Shown piece after piece: positions 1-14,253 of a stretch of DNA of 64,000 bases. Under the pieces are notes generated by a model. It did no database searches, was not told the origin of the DNA, and saw only the letters and a program-made list of their open reading frames with translations. The stretch covers positions 19,366,917 through 19,430,916 of the forward strand of contig NC_092571.1 of the NCBI RefSeq assembly GCF_037975245.1, in the 5' to 3' direction. Position 1 is the stretch's first letter. Each line of letters opens with the position of its first letter. Source of the stretch: Apostichopus japonicus (taxonomy: Eukaryota; Echinodermata; Holothuroidea; Aspidochirotida; Stichopodidae). A program made the position numbers and the translations under genes.

Positions 1-3000
1 ACATATCAAACTTAACGATCGGTTCGGCGTCCATTAAACATATTTCAAGGATCATAGACGCTTAGAGACTATTATTCGACGAAAAAAATATGTTTGTTAT
101 TACTTTTAATTTTTAAATTTTAAACTATAACCTACTTAATTTGTCTGCAGATCTGTCGTGATATGAAATGATATCATGTAACCTAATACTATTCAAGGTG
201 AAACTCTAACAACTCATCAAATCATCAATAATGAACATGGACATTTAGTTTAAGATCGGTGTCGTGTTAACTCTTATCCAACTTGAAGGTCAAGCGAGCA
301 CTTTACCAGATGAGCTAGCATATCATTCGATATTGTTGATCACGTGACGCATAACCAATGTCATTAAGCTTGCCGAGGAAGTACATGTTTCTAAGAATCA
401 TCTCTTGTCAGGAAATACCAAAAGCCGATCGACAAATCATGTATGACGTCACTGTAACCAACGATTTATGGCGCTGGATTAAATAAGACCCCCAAAAAGG
501 AAAACAAAACGCATAAAAAACACGAAATAATTTGTTTCATGTCGAAAAAATGCAGAAACTAGAATTCTGAAAAATAACATCATTAGTAACTTTCAATACT
601 GTAACTCATCCTCTTCCCCCCCCCCCTATCCCCAGTACAGGACAATCTGAAGAAAATCAAAACATATCCAAACAGACACACCCAGTCGACACCAACAGAA
701 ACTAAGTTTTTAAGACGTTACTCCTCCTCCTTCTCCTCTTCCTCCTCCTTCTTCTCTTCATCCCTCTGCCATTAAAGTGACTAATGTTATAAGTTTTTTT
801 CTAATAATTAGCTCTTTTTACAATGGAGCATCTCACTTTCCTCCCATTTATCGCTGACTGATATAAATATTTTACTACTGACACACATGTCTATGACAAG
901 TTTATAAATTTATTAGTGAACATTTCACCGACACGTTACCTGTATATTTCATCTCTGCCTTATATGTCAAAATTAACCTTCTCGGGTTATCTAGTTTCTA
1001 TGTAATATTAGGATTATTTTTAGTATTATTAAGGTATAAATTTACAAAGATAAAACCTATAAAAAGAGATAAAATTTGTTATGGCAACGGAATAAACTTC
1101 CAAACAGCTTCAATTGCAGCTTCAATGGAAGATGTTGAGTGAAAATAAAAGAAAATGAAATTTCGTGAGTAGGAAATCAAGCTGTAAGCTATACGACTTT
1201 GATGTCAACCCAAGTAGTGTAATGAGCTTAATTTTAATAAAATCACACTTGTTGGTTTTAAGAGAGCTGTAAAATAGGATAGTTTCAAAATTTCGACAAT
1301 ATGAGCCTTGCATTTTACATTTTGGCGCTGAAAGGTCACGTGATGGCCTTAGAAAAAGGTTGAAACATTTTTACACAGAGACAACTCCCCCTCCCCACCC
1401 GCCCATGAAGATAGAATTCATACTTATTCTCTCAAATTTAAATTTATCGCGAGTATGCAGAACTGGTAGTTCAGAAGTTGGTGGTTATTATTATTTTTTT
1501 TTTGGGGGGGGGGCTGGGAGGGCGGTATATTTATATTTGAAACCGGAAGTTTTCTGACGGTTATGTTAAGCTGAAGTGATTTTACATAATTTGAATTCAC
1601 TACTTTATCAGCTGATTGAATAAATTAGTCAGATTTTCGTCTTCGCCACTAAGCTTACTTGGAATAGTGCAATAACAGTGCGTGAGAACATATCAAGTAT
1701 TCAAGTCCTTTCTATGTAGTAAGTATAATGACATACGTAATACAACAACGCTCTCCCTTCTTCTTTTGTATTACAACGTTGTTCTTGTCTCAGGCCCACA
1801 GGGCATATGGCTTAGCTTTGGGGATAATTAAAAGGGCTTTCAAAGGTCAACATATCAGATTAGGTAAATTGACATGTCGCTATTTAGTAATTGAGTGTGA
1901 TTTCCCAGTATCAAATACTTGCAGTACATGATGTTTACTTGGGATGCGGGGATGGGGGGGGGGGAGTGGGGAGGGGGTTGCACAACAGTCGGTGCCTGCT
2001 ATACGAACAATTTCAATTGTCTTATCATTTATCTAATCTCGTCGACTACCAGTGTTTTATTTTTCTTCTCGTAATCTGGCGGGTAGAATGTAATGGTGAA
2101 ATGAAAAAAAAAGAAAGAAAAAAACTAAAACCAGTGCACGCCATTTATGTTAATCGCATCTGCGATTTGACAGGTTCCACTAAAAAAGTAATTAAAGGTG
2201 TTAAGTGCCAATTGTCACCTGGGACGAAAAAGTCGTCCAAGTTGACCGACATCTTTCCTTCACAGTGACTTTCAAGAAAAAATGACAGTTCTATTGGCAA
2301 AGAATTACCCAAGATTCGTCGCATTTAAATCTTTGTCAAAAGGGAAGATACTGTTATAATCACTATCTATTTCTACGTATGATGTATTTTAAATAGATTT
2401 ACAAGGAAACTACATTGTTACGGCGGTGTCAGATTTAAGTCAATTTAATTAAAACTTTTTGCCTCAAGCAATTTGATAAGGGTATGGAAAGTGTGTTTAA
2501 GAGACGGAACTTATATTGGTAAGATATTGTTAGAGTTAGTATATGCGGTAGCGGAAGTGTACTGAATTAAACAAAGAAACAGAAAACAAAGCAAGAAAAT
2601 AGTAAAAACAGAAAACGGAGAAACGGGAACGGAAGGCAACTGATTTTTCCTAGAAATAACTTGTAATGGAATCGGTTTTCTCAATTTCACCGTAATGACG
2701 TCGCATGATTTTATCTTATGTCATACGATGTCCTGTTATGTGATATCATCTCTGTTGTCCTATGATGACATGATACCACGACTTGTGGTTTCATAGTTAA
2801 CGTAATCTATATGTGATGTAAAGTATAACGGGTGTTATAGCATAACATATATTGCCATGTGATGTGATGTTATTCCATACGCTGTATTGCTATACGATGT
2901 CATGGCATGTGATATTATGATAATATAATGCCAGCTGGTTTATATTGTGACGTCATGATTTATGCCATGTGTAATGATGTGATATGTGTCGTATACATAT

Positions 3001-3006
3001 ATATAA

Positions 3007-3056
<50 letters not shown>

Positions 3057-6000
3057 TAATATATATATACTGTCCTGTGTTCTAATGCCATTCAACAACT
3101 CGATTTTATATATAAGACACTAAAAGTTAACTTTAAACTTTTGACATTTGAATTAATACTAAGACATGTGTGTACTATTTACAAAACGATTGAGAATACT
3201 TTTTGTTATCCATCAATATATCATGAGAAAGAACGCTGAAATCAAATTAAACCGCGTTTTAATTATTTTACCATTCTAACAAGTGACCTTGCTCTATCAT
3301 TATCATATTTGATTATATTAAAAATAGGACGATTTCAATAACCCACGCAAGATGTGCGCACGATTCGTTTCTAGTAGTTTCTCTTACATGGTTGATAAGC
3401 TGTAAAACATGAAATTGAATCTTTTTTTATCATATTTGTCCTTTTGTTTTCTCAAGCTTGATTTAACAGGAAAACAGACATTTCCTATCGATTTTTACTA
3501 ACTCGAATGGGGTAAAAGCAAAATCGTAATTCTTAGGGAGAAAGTTCCCAGTAACGGAAATCCGCAAGTCTTAAAACCTCAGAGTAGTTATGGGAAATGC
3601 CATGATTGTGATATGAAACGTGAAGATCGGAAATCTCTTGCAGGTATCATATAAATTAATACAATTTGGTTGATGAAGATGGTTTTCAATTAAAATCTTT
3701 AAGCAGAGAAAGTTTCATCTTATGTATAATTTATCAAATAAATGGGATAATACTTTGGTTGTGACAAAGGTCTAATTAGTTTAATTAATTTATGTCACCG
3801 ATCGTAATTACCAAGATAGCAACATCAGAAAATCACATGAAGTTATTCATAGCGAATTATTTATCAAAACTTAATCTTATAAATGCCCACGTGAGCATGA
3901 ATCATTTATTGCGCCTCTCATGGAGGGCACTGTTTGCATATTACAAGCGCGAACTCTTGACATCATTCAAATGTAGTCAATATGGTCACTCTACAGAATA
4001 AGCAAACATTTTACATCTAAAACAAATCGAAATATTGACAAATCGTTGCAGTAATCCGGATCTTAACTACTGAAGTAATAAAAAGAAATGATTCATTTTC
4101 AACAATTCAGTTGGCAGGGTTTATGTGTTTGTAGATTTACAAAGTTCTCCAGATGCTGAAATCGAAATATTCTAAATTAATCCCATCTCTGAAATGCGAA
4201 GAGTTTTGTCAGAAATACACTGCTTTCACTTCAATTAGCGAGCAGTGTCTTTGTAAATTTAGCACAAAAAATATATTATTTCACAGGGAATTTGCTGATA
4301 TATACCTAACTATTAATTGTTTAGTATGTGAAATGTTGATATGCAACTCCTCAAGAACACAATCAAGATAAAAATATAAATTTGAAAATATCTTGACTTT
4401 TGTATAGTGGTTTCAAAGTCATACATAATGAAGGAGATTGTTATTTATATCAAATTTAAACCAATTTTTATCGTTTTAGGAAAAGTACCATTTATATGAA
4501 TAGTGCAAACACAGTAACCTAGTTTTTGATATTATATATTATTTGAACTACCAAATCTACTTGTATTGCAACCTTTATCAGTTCATTTGAAACAGAGAAT
4601 CGATTATGAGGGCTCCTGTACTGTCTTGTAAATATTCTTCCATTCAAGATTGAAGAGCAAAGATAAGCTAAAATACCCTGTATGGAAAGAAAAGGTTACA
4701 TGCATTGTAACCTATTTTCATCATGGTATTCACCAGGGACGTTCTGTTAGTTAAAATATCCCATAATACTATAGCTATGAACTTAACATAGTTAACATCC
4801 TCGGGGATCTGTTTATTGGTTAGGCTGGAATAAACGACATAAAGAGAGGCCAGCAAACAATGTTAGGCTATCAAACGCATCCACACCTCCATTGACTCGG
4901 TTAGTTTTACGTAAATACATACTAGATCGACATTGTTTTAAATGTCAAAAAGATCGACAAATCTAATGGAAGGATATTAACAAAGATATGAGAAACCAAA
5001 GTCTTAATACAACAAAAACTGAGACTTTGTCAGATACATTAAAAAGGGGAACTCACTAATTTCAGATGAGAAAGCTTGTTGGTTTATTCTGGATAAAAGG
5101 TTACGATACTGCGGGGGACGACATGAAATAATCCTAAATGAAAATGTGACACATTTAAAAAGAATCATTCAGACCTTCATTCAATAGCATCACAATAAAG
5201 AACTAGTGCGTTTGTCATGAGGCCAATAAATAATAATGTCGCAATTCGTTTCATTTCTAAAGATGACGGAGACAAAACTGCTATTTGTATCGACAGGTTA
5301 ATGTCAAATGTTTCTAAACGGAGGATAGGGCGGAGGAATTGTTTTATACAACATATTTTCGTACTATTAAAACTTTTTTTAAATGTATTAATCAGTTGTG
5401 TGCATTTCAAGTTGTATTAGTATAGTTTATTGTTTTACTACATTATTAACAATGGTGAAAACGTGTTATAGAGGTTGAAAAGGCCTATCCAATAAGAATT
5501 GGTTAAACCCCAACGATCGGCCATGCTTGTTGTTTTTCGTGATGACTACCGCGCAGTGGTATAGTGACGTATCTTCCATTGATTTGAATACTCCTGTTAT
5601 GTTTGCTGTGAATGTGGTCATATCTTATTTAACAACTTCGTCCTATAGCTACACTGTTCTCTATATTTGCTAACTGATCAGATATTTGTCTCGTTAGTTG
5701 GATGAGGAGATTCTGGGATTGGGAATGGGAGTATAACAAAAATATGCTCTACCTTAATGATCCGAACTATTGACTTTCTCACGGGCATGCTGCAACCACA
5801 GGCGCCAATTTCCATCGATGAACCTATTAAACATTGGTATGACCTCTGTTACTCCCTCCCATCTCATCTATGTCAAACCTATGTAATGATCCCCGAATTA
5901 TTCTCGTTTTTAAAGAAACTAATGTACAGATGTAACGAAACGTTTGCAAACATAACCAAAACTATAAAATATAGCTAACATTGTAACCTAACATGACATA

Positions 6001-6119
6001 CGTGACCATCAGAATGTAGGTGTATCTTAAGATGCAGTCCATTTTTCCCCAAAATATTTCATCATCATCGTCATTCATTTATTTCTTTTTATATTTGTTT
6101 CTTTCATAATTTTTTACAG
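1..6119. other. non-coding, 5' of the candidate + strand gene
   Basis: Apart from a pyrimidine tract (720-768), poly(C) and poly(G) runs (near 615, 1503, 1955) and the AT-rich repeats at 2.7-3.07 kb, I see no gene. The missing 5' exons of the + strand gene may be here; none was convincing. Confidence 0.5.
2695..3072 (+). repeat. degenerate ATGTGATGT-type repeats running into an (AT)n microsatellite
   Basis: From about 2695 to 2990 there are many variants of ATGTGATGT, ATACGATGTC and CATGTGATAT. From about 2993 to 3070 the sequence is nearly pure AT. No coding potential. Confidence 0.7.
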
Positions 6120-6326
6120 GGAGAGATATCGATGGTGGAACAGCTTTAATTAATGACTTAGATACAAATTTTGGCTATCCACATGACGATGGCGACGACC
6201 CAGTAGAAACCATGTTACGAAGAACTTTACTCTTAAAGACGTATTGGCAACTCTGCACTGAACTTGATGCTTGTCCCGAGAAAGTTACAAAAACAGAGGA
6301 CGTCCTACCACCAAGGACATCACGTG
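6120..6326 (+). CDS. candidate internal exon of a prohormone-like protein
   Basis: A T-rich acceptor ending TTTTTTACAG is followed by an exon open in one frame only (two bases, 68 codons, one base) and the donor GTAGGT. The translation is acidic at first (DDGDD), has an Arg-Arg pair in MLRRTLLL, two Cys five residues apart (C-TELDA-C), and ends in TSR next to the splice site. No family is recognised. Short length, acidic spacer, dibasic site and paired Cys resemble a neuropeptide or hormone precursor, but this is a resemblance of style only. The exon with the start and any signal peptide is not visible; it should end in phase 1 upstream of 6120 or lie outside the window. Confidence 0.5.
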
Positions 6327-8422
6327 GTAGGTGTCTGCATATATCAGAGAATGTAAACGGTGTTAATTAGTGGAAGCAGCACAGCTTACGCAGACGTGTG
6401 CATAACACAGACTATACAGAGCTGCATTCCATACGTTATTTGTGGTATTCAAACGAGGTAGCAGATAATGTAACACTATTCTAATTTGTTAGTTGTGAAA
6501 ATCTTGTCCCTATAACTCGGATACAGTTACTAGAATGTGGCACATTTGACTGATTAACGCACTCCATGAAGCGGATCACAGTGAGTGATCTATCATGTCA
6601 TCAGGGCAAATGTTCTTTAATAGTATATTATAACACCGCTCTGTTGGTTTCATTTAAAAATGTGATAAATTTGGAATGTTTGCTTAGCACTCAATATTCT
6701 CGATAGTTAAAATATATATAATAATAGTTAAAAAAGCTATTCATCATCACATCATTTTCAGCTCAATTTCAATGATGGCATCATCTGCCCTGCTGTTGCC
6801 AGATGTCTTCGAAAAATGTTGATAAAATTTACACAAAAAAAAAATCATATCTTAGCCAAACATAATTTGACCTAAATATGCCGATAATTTCCAGATGCAG
6901 ATAATTTGTTTTATACAACGAACCTCAGCGATCGGAATATCTCTTTCTATATTTTTCTTTTGATGGGCCCCACTGACCAGAAGAAAACTAGTTCTTTATC
7001 TAACAGAGGATGAAAAACAACTAGGGCTGTTTAATTTATGGAAGATGTTATTGACCATGAAACGAATCGCTTAAGTTATCAATAAAAGTTGGATATTAAA
7101 ATTTGAAACTAGGAGAAGAAGAAAGGTCGACTTTCTTAATGAATGAAAGTAAAACCGCTTCTATTTGTAACTTATAGCTTCAATTGTTTATTCAAAACCT
7201 GTGCATGTTTTCTTAACCCATCGATTTGCTGAGAAATTTGAAGTTTGCGTTAACCTCATACCAGTTATTATTTTTTTTAAATATAGTCTTTGATCTGATA
7301 AATTTCATGGACATTACGTCATGATTCTTACAAGAGAGGGAGATAAAAGGGCAAAGTAAACATGAAATTGACATTAAAGATCAGAATTGATTGACGTTTT
7401 GATACGTTTAATCTCTTTGTCCTTGAGTCATATTATGACATTATATGTAGTGATATGAAATGTTTGCGTTTCTATTTAAAATACATTAAATTGTAACAAA
7501 AAAAAACGAAAAAGATATTGATCCTTTGATATGTGAAAGGAATGATATATAAATTAACGCGTTATATATTTGTACTTTAAAATCGGTATGGTGTATAAAA
7601 TGACACCACATCGGGTTCAATTTGAAAGCTTTGACCAGTTAATTGTCATTTATCTCTGCTATAAAACATGAAATGGAAGATATATTGTTAGGCACGGAGA
7701 TAATTTTATTTCACATACCCATGAGCCCACATAATCTAGCCGAAAGTTTATTGGTTTACAATATTTTTGCAAATAAGAACGCCTTCAACCCCTTTTTCTA
7801 ACCACTTCATTTTGCCACGATTTACATCCAAAGACTAAATCTTATTAATAGATTGCAGACATCATAATTATCACGTGACTGTTATGAACGTAGATCGATT
7901 ACTAGCTATGACGCGTCAAGAAACATTTTTGAAGATGTCAGCTTCTGAAATCATTATTTGCTTTCAATACATTACAATGCCAGAGTTCGTGCGAATTTCC
8001 TCTACTTCATAAAAGATGACAACTCTATCAAGATAACATATTCATATCTTAAAGAAGAATTGGTCTGCGGTTCTTTATTTACTATGAAACAAACATTCAT
8101 TAGCTCATTTAGCTTGTTCTTTTTGGGGGGTTTTCTGCTTCTTGTTATAAATCAGAGTTTCAAAACGATTAATCTCTAAAACTAGACAAATTTTCCAGCC
8201 TGGGAAGTGTTTAATAACTCTTATCTAGTTAGACATCTGTTCAATGTCTGTTAATCTTTTATTCAGAATAGACAGTTTGCTAACAATGGTGGCGGCTACA
8301 GGCAATCCTCACGTGACAGTATTTCTCAAGAAAACTGTTTTGTACACAGTTTAATATGTCGAGCAATCATGCAGGATACAGCCCAATGAATGACATATCT
8401 TATGGACCGGGAAAACCCTTTG

Positions 8423-8460
8423 GTTAGGGTTAACCCTAGGGTTAAACCTAACCCTAACCC
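8423..8460. repeat. interstitial telomere-like motifs in mixed orientation
   Basis: GGTTAGGGTTAACCCTAGGG is followed by TTAAACCTAACCCTAACCC. TTAGGG and CCCTAA units meet head to head within 38 bp, with GGGTTAACCC as a palindromic junction. Confidence 0.8.
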
Positions 8461-9570
8461 GAGGAGTACTACATCACATGTAGTATCATGCAATACCTTA
8501 CTTCTTGAAGCAATGGAACTTGCCAAATTATAACTTGTCTTGAGAGATGAAAAACAAAAAAGTGAGGTTTTGATGGCCGCGGCTACGATTCATCCTTGCA
8601 CAATCAAACTGTCTTTACTCACAGTACCATATAGTCTGCTTTATCGTTCACCAGAATGTAAGCTAACAACACCTATTGTATGTGTCACGTGGTCACTGAT
8701 AATCTATACTTCAGTTTGCTCCTATCATAATATCAAACTTCCTGTTATGAAAAGGTCTTGTTAAAATAGAAGAAGCTCACCTCGATATCGATTGAGTTTT
8801 AATTATTACAAATATCGTAAAGAACACGTTACCGGGTCAATGTATTCAGATGAGAAATAACAAAATAAATAATATCAAAGGCTATATACTTGCGAACTTA
8901 ATGATTAATTTATATAGCGTATTTATGTTGTTGTATAATGGTCTCCTTCCATAAGATGAGATTGACCGTAGTACAGTGCTGCACTATACGGTATGGCGAA
9001 GAAGTATATCAGTCCATTTTATTAGGCCAGGATTGATTTGTAGTTAAAGCCATGAAGGAAAATGATGAAGTTCAGTAAAGTAAGTTAACAAGTAAGTATA
9101 GATGACCGTAGATTTAGGAGGATTAAACTGAAACGTTTCAAGCTAAGCGGTGCTCTTGTGATCTGTCGATGACCAGGTCGGCAAGGTGGAATGGTCAGTT
9201 TGGTCAACAAGAGTTCTTTTGCTGATATCGTCCGATCTATAAATATATTTTAATTAACTGAGGATAACCAACTATGAAGCATACAAGGAGATAGCTCTGG
9301 GCAATGTATCACTTAATTCATAGGTTTTTTTTATAACTTGTTTCGAATTACATTAATATATTTATTGTCTTCAAGAAAATATAATAACAGAGAAATATGA
9401 CGAATAAGAAACCCGCGCCATTTAGTATAAGTTCTGCCAACGAAATAACAAAATGTGATTTTTATGTTTTGAAACATAACAAAATAATTAAGAATAATTC
9501 AAACAAAGAAGGATTGGAAAATAACAGCTTCGGCAATACGTCACTTGGGATTCTTGAGAATGGACTGCGG

Positions 9571-9655
9571 GGGGGGGGGGGGAGCATATTCAAGGAATTA
9601 ATTCAACCATCTGCAAATCAAGAAAGGATAATAATAATAATAATAATAATAAATT
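9571..9655 (+). repeat. poly(G) run and (AAT)n microsatellite
   Basis: A G run of about 13 lies near 9569-9582, and an (ATA)n run of about 27 bp near 9628-9654. Confidence 0.9.
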
Positions 9656-10907
9656 ACAATCAAGAGTTTATGGTTTAAGTCTTTACCTTCAAAAATACTT
9701 ATCTTTAAAATAAATGTTACGTTGTAAGCTAACTATTTAATATTTTTAAATAACAACGTAACAACTCAAGTAACAATTGAAACATATTTATTGTACATAA
9801 ATTGTATGATGAACACGTTACATAAACTTTATGATTAAAACCCCTTCCGATCCACACCCTCGAGTGAACAATTAAAATCCTCCAGAAAGATTTTGAATCT
9901 AGTTCAAATCTGAAATTGTTTTCACCTCTTACTCACAAACGATGATCACAAACAAACACATTAATTATGTCTGACGATATTGGACGTAAAAGAATTGAAC
10001 CCCATGAAAGACATCAAGAAAAATATTTAGGCATAGAGATATTTTCTCATCTATTTTTTTTTATTTCACTATGAATATAATTTCCCCTTCGCAATTTTGT
10101 AACTTAAGAATCACAATGAGAAGTAAATTACAAGTCAGAGAGAGAGAAGATATTTTTGAGGAAGGTCTTTAGGTTTCAATAAACATCTTTTGTCCACGTA
10201 GGACGAATAATAAGTCCATGCAGTTGAGCAAGAATAGAAATATCCTAGCAGTATTTCCTTAGAGAATTGAAAGATCTATTTTCTTGAATAATTATTAACC
10301 TTAAACCAGACAAACAAAAACTAGGTGACATTTAAAATTTTCTTTCAATGGTCGAAGCATTTAAATTTATATATCATCGTCAATTTCCATAATAAAGACA
10401 CAAGATATTAAGAAACCATTAGAAATAGGTTTGGAATAATGTCAGTTGGACATTTTGTATGCGTCTATTGTCTGTTTGTTCAATGTGTGCAGTAAAGCAT
10501 ACATGATTTAATGCACTACAGATTTCATATACATGTGTTTAAATACTTTGACACGACACGACAATATCCACTCAGATAAAAAACAATAATTTAATTATTT
10601 ACAGGAGGTCAAACGTAGATCGTATTTGTAACGTTGAATAATCATAACACAGAGTCAATTATGAAGTTAGATTCCCTTTGTTGGAAAAGAAAAACGCCGA
10701 GAGCAAACTTCCACCCGAAGATTTAGGTCACAAATTTGTCGGTAGATTTGTTTTCTCTTGGTATCTGAATGAAACAAAATTGCAGCGAGTTTTTTAGTAG
10801 AGTAAGATTCTTCTAAATTGTTTTAGTCCTTTGAAAAGGTTAGTGTAAAATGGAAAGTGAAACGCAACTATATATACTTAATGACTGATGACAAGGTGCG
10901 CAACATT

Positions 10908-11285
10908 TACGGACATTTATATCTACTTATATATATATATACGTATACATATACATACACATATACATATCCATATACAGTTTCATTTACATATACATGT
11001 ACATGTACATAAACATATACATAAACGTGTACATATAAATATGCATATCCATATCCATAGCCATGTACGTATACGTATACGTACACATACATACATACAT
11101 ACACATACACATATCCATATCCATATACATATACGTACACGTACACGTACATACATACATATACATATCCAAATCCATATACGTGTACGTGTACGTATAC
11201 GTACACACACATACGTATACATATTCATAGACATATGCATTCACATATACATAGACATATACGTACGTATGCGTATACGAATCAT
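10908..11285 (+). repeat. ACATAT/ACGTAT-rich minisatellite, about 380 bp
   Basis: Hexamer-based alternating purine-pyrimidine repeats (CATATACATATCCATATACA, ACGTATACGTAC). Several frames in both strands are open because of the periodicity, giving fake His/Ile or Tyr/Val-rich proteins. It lies in the large intron just before the exon at 11368. Confidence 0.9.
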
Positions 11286-11367
11286 ATTTACCTAGTACTA
11301 GTGGTGATATCCTGATACATGTTATAAGTTATTTCATTTTATTTTACTTTTGTTTTTGTTTACACAG

Positions 11368-11423
11368 GTCACCTATTCTGGAGGACGGGGATACTGATGC
11401 CACCGTCAAAGGGAGGAAAGTGA
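11368..11423 (+). CDS. candidate terminal exon of the same prohormone-like gene
   Basis: The acceptor TTTTTGTTTACACAG is followed by bases that complete the Gly codon left by the exon ending at 6326, then 17 codons and TGA. The tail contains LFWRTG and ends PPSKGGK. After TSR upstream it would read as one short basic peptide, with a terminal Gly-Lys that could be an amidation and trimming signal. FWRT recalls the FWKT core of vertebrate somatostatin, but the flanking Cys pair is absent, so no homology is claimed. The 5-kb intron and short length keep confidence moderate. Confidence 0.42.
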
Positions 11424-12534
11424 TTTCACTATAACCAGTCGAAATGACTACGAAGTGGAAGGGCACACAAGCGGCTCTAATGCAATGGTCTCTTTGCAGC
11501 CGTTTCAATAATAGCAGGGATCGGCCTTCCTGTCTTTAATTAAGTATTTTGGGATGACATGGAAACGGAATGACATCTATTTTTTTGGAGAAAAGAGAGG
11601 TTTCATTCGGTAGCTTTTGTTTGATATAGTCACGTGGTATGTTTCAACAGGAAATATATGTTACTTAATACAGCTATAGGAATAGATAACATGCGATTCC
11701 CCTTTATATAAGAATGGACTGTATGTCGGTTAACCGATACCGCAGTAGGATGACACATCATAGTATACTGGGTAAATAACGCGTAGGGTATGTTAATATC
11801 GTCATCTTTGACGCTACTATCGCAAATTCATAAATTCATCAAATTCACATAAATTGTAAACAATGCCATTACTTCAAGAATACGTTGTAACTATTATCGT
11901 AACGAAATAACATGATTACAAAGCAACTTAGGTTAGTCTTACCCGCCTATTACTGTCATGTTCATAATTCAAACGAGAAAATTTATTGCAACACAATTTT
12001 TTTTTAAAGGTTATGTCAAGTTCGATGCAATGTAACAAATTCTTACAAATCAGAAAATGGTATTAATTTACTTAGTTGTCAAAGCCACTTCATCAAGATT
12101 ATTCTATTGGGGTTAATTAGATGCATTTACTATGCTAATAATAGCTAAATTTCTTTGAAAGTTGAGTAATCTGTTAATAGTTTCATCTATTTTGGAACAA
12201 AGCCGACACCGTTCTTTTGTCTTAGTCTTTTGTCTATTTCAATCTCTATTAGTCAACGTGTAGGATATATCCCGTAATCTTCTTTTATATCCCCTATATG
12301 AAATTCCTTCATTCAACTTGAAGGATAAGGTAGCCTACTTTCTTGATCTTAGACTGCTGTTCTTAGAACAAACTGTTGCCGTCAACTGGTAGGATAATCT
12401 CATTGGCCTTCGTCTTTCTCCTCGTTTGTAGACGCCATTCTGTTTACAAGAACTATAATCACCTTTAATCACAAATCATAAGGACAAAAAATAAAGTTCG
12501 GTCAAATTTAAACTTCCAGACAAATATCAAAGAT

Positions 12535-12640
12535 ATGAGATATCATGGTTAGTGACACATATATCATAGTCGCAGGACACATAGCATTGTCAAGAGACAT
12601 ATATCATACTTATGGAACATATATCACAGTTATGCTGGGA
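12535..12640 (+). repeat. degenerate ACACATATATCATAG-type repeats
   Basis: Three or four variants of GACACATATATCATAG at 25-35 bp intervals (GACACATATATCATAG, GACATATATCATAC, GAACATATATCACAG). Confidence 0.6.
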
Positions 12641-14253
12641 AAAGTTACTGCTAATTATCTCTCTAAGTAGCAGACCAACGACAGCGAAAAATAAATCAAC
12701 TTTATCTCTCATATGGAAATTTAGATTAACTAGGCTCACCTTCATCTTCATTTTGCACTGAAATGCTGGTTTCGAATTTATGACAATATGAAATTAATTC
12801 TTAAAGTACATTTCCCTGTGTATGTCTACTGACTGGTTACACTGGAATAGTATATTCCAGCCTGTAGACAGAAAAATGATACATTCATTCCCATCTCTTC
12901 TGAAATCTGGTTGATAATTTCATATAGGTTTCCTTTTTTGAACATTTTTATTATCTGTGCACGGAAAATTTGAGCGTTTCAAATTTGATTTTCAAATTCA
13001 TAGCTAGGTTATATATTTTTCTTTCCATAAGCTAATATGTCATCGTTTTCTCACAAAGAATGACGATAGTACATGTAAAGTTTACTCACATGATTATTTA
13101 CAGATGATTATTCATATATTTAACATTTTACGTTTATGAATATTTCTGTTCAAGTTTTCGTTATTTTAAGCGGTAGTTTGACAGACTACAGGAGAACTGA
13201 AATGCCAAAGATATAACTTTTCATCCTTAGACGAAATCAATTCATGTAATTAGGCTTACAGTATTATTTATTATTACTGTAGTGTAATGCGGACAGTTGG
13301 TACGATGGATGGTGTGGAGGGGGTGTGAAAGGGGTGGGAGGGTGGGAAAGGACATTGGGATAACGTTGAAATATTCACCCTTCTTGTACTTTAATTTTGA
13401 TGAGATTCATGATCATGTGACAGGCCCTCTAAATAAGGTCATTTGCATACGTGTGCGAATAGTATTGTAACCGTTTGCAACATTAGATCATAGCGTCTCG
13501 GTATAATTGCTTATGAACACTGACAATTCAAGGGCCAGAAGTGTTGAAATTCACCAATGGTACACACTAAAGGCTTCGACCTTCCTTGGAATAGAATGGA
13601 AAAGTTTATCTCATGTTTGCTACCCAAACAGATCTTTTGCGAAACCTCGCTATTTCTTCTTTCTGGGAGGATGGTGGAAAGGGGGAGGGGGGGGGGGTAG
13701 TATGGTCTTTCGTTTCCTGGATTTTAAGGACATTTATGGATCATCTTGATAGAGAGTGAAATTGCATAGAACTGTCGGTAACGTTATAACTGAATTGACG
13801 TAATGATACAGTTTATTCATTTATTGTAGTGTATATTACTAGCAAATCTATTACGATATTAGGAATATTTCGCAAGTGGCTGTATTCTTAATTTACGATT
13901 TAAGGAAGTAGAAATTAGAAGAAAAAATAGAAACGAAGAAACATAGATTCAGTAGTCGATCACTTGCCAACAAATTAATTATTGTTAATCTCCTTTGATG
14001 TTATTTTAACAGCAGAGCCAATACATTATATGTGTACACTGGAACTTTCTATGTGAACTATGAATATTCATTGAGGTCTTGATTCTTGCACCTAATTATC
14101 CACATCATCGCTAGGAAATTTCCGTAGGAAATGTTCTTCTTCTTGAGGGATGTAACTCATGGACGTACATATGCACTTCTGTGTATGGAAATTCACTTTC
14201 TATTGGAAATATCCTTGAAAGTCTGTTGTATTGGCTCCAATTATAGCACGCTA

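Larger units (their letters stand above)
6327..11367 (+). other. presumed intron of the candidate + strand gene
   Basis: It begins GTAGGT and ends TTTACACAG. It holds the telomere-like motif, the (AAT)n run and the long minisatellite. No coding exon was recognised. Confidence 0.4.

Noticed and set aside
10888-11295. 135-codon frame on + (His/Ile-rich) and three overlapping frames on minus
   Set aside because: They are by-products of the ACATAT/ACGTAT repeat, which has few stops in several frames; no start context or splice support.
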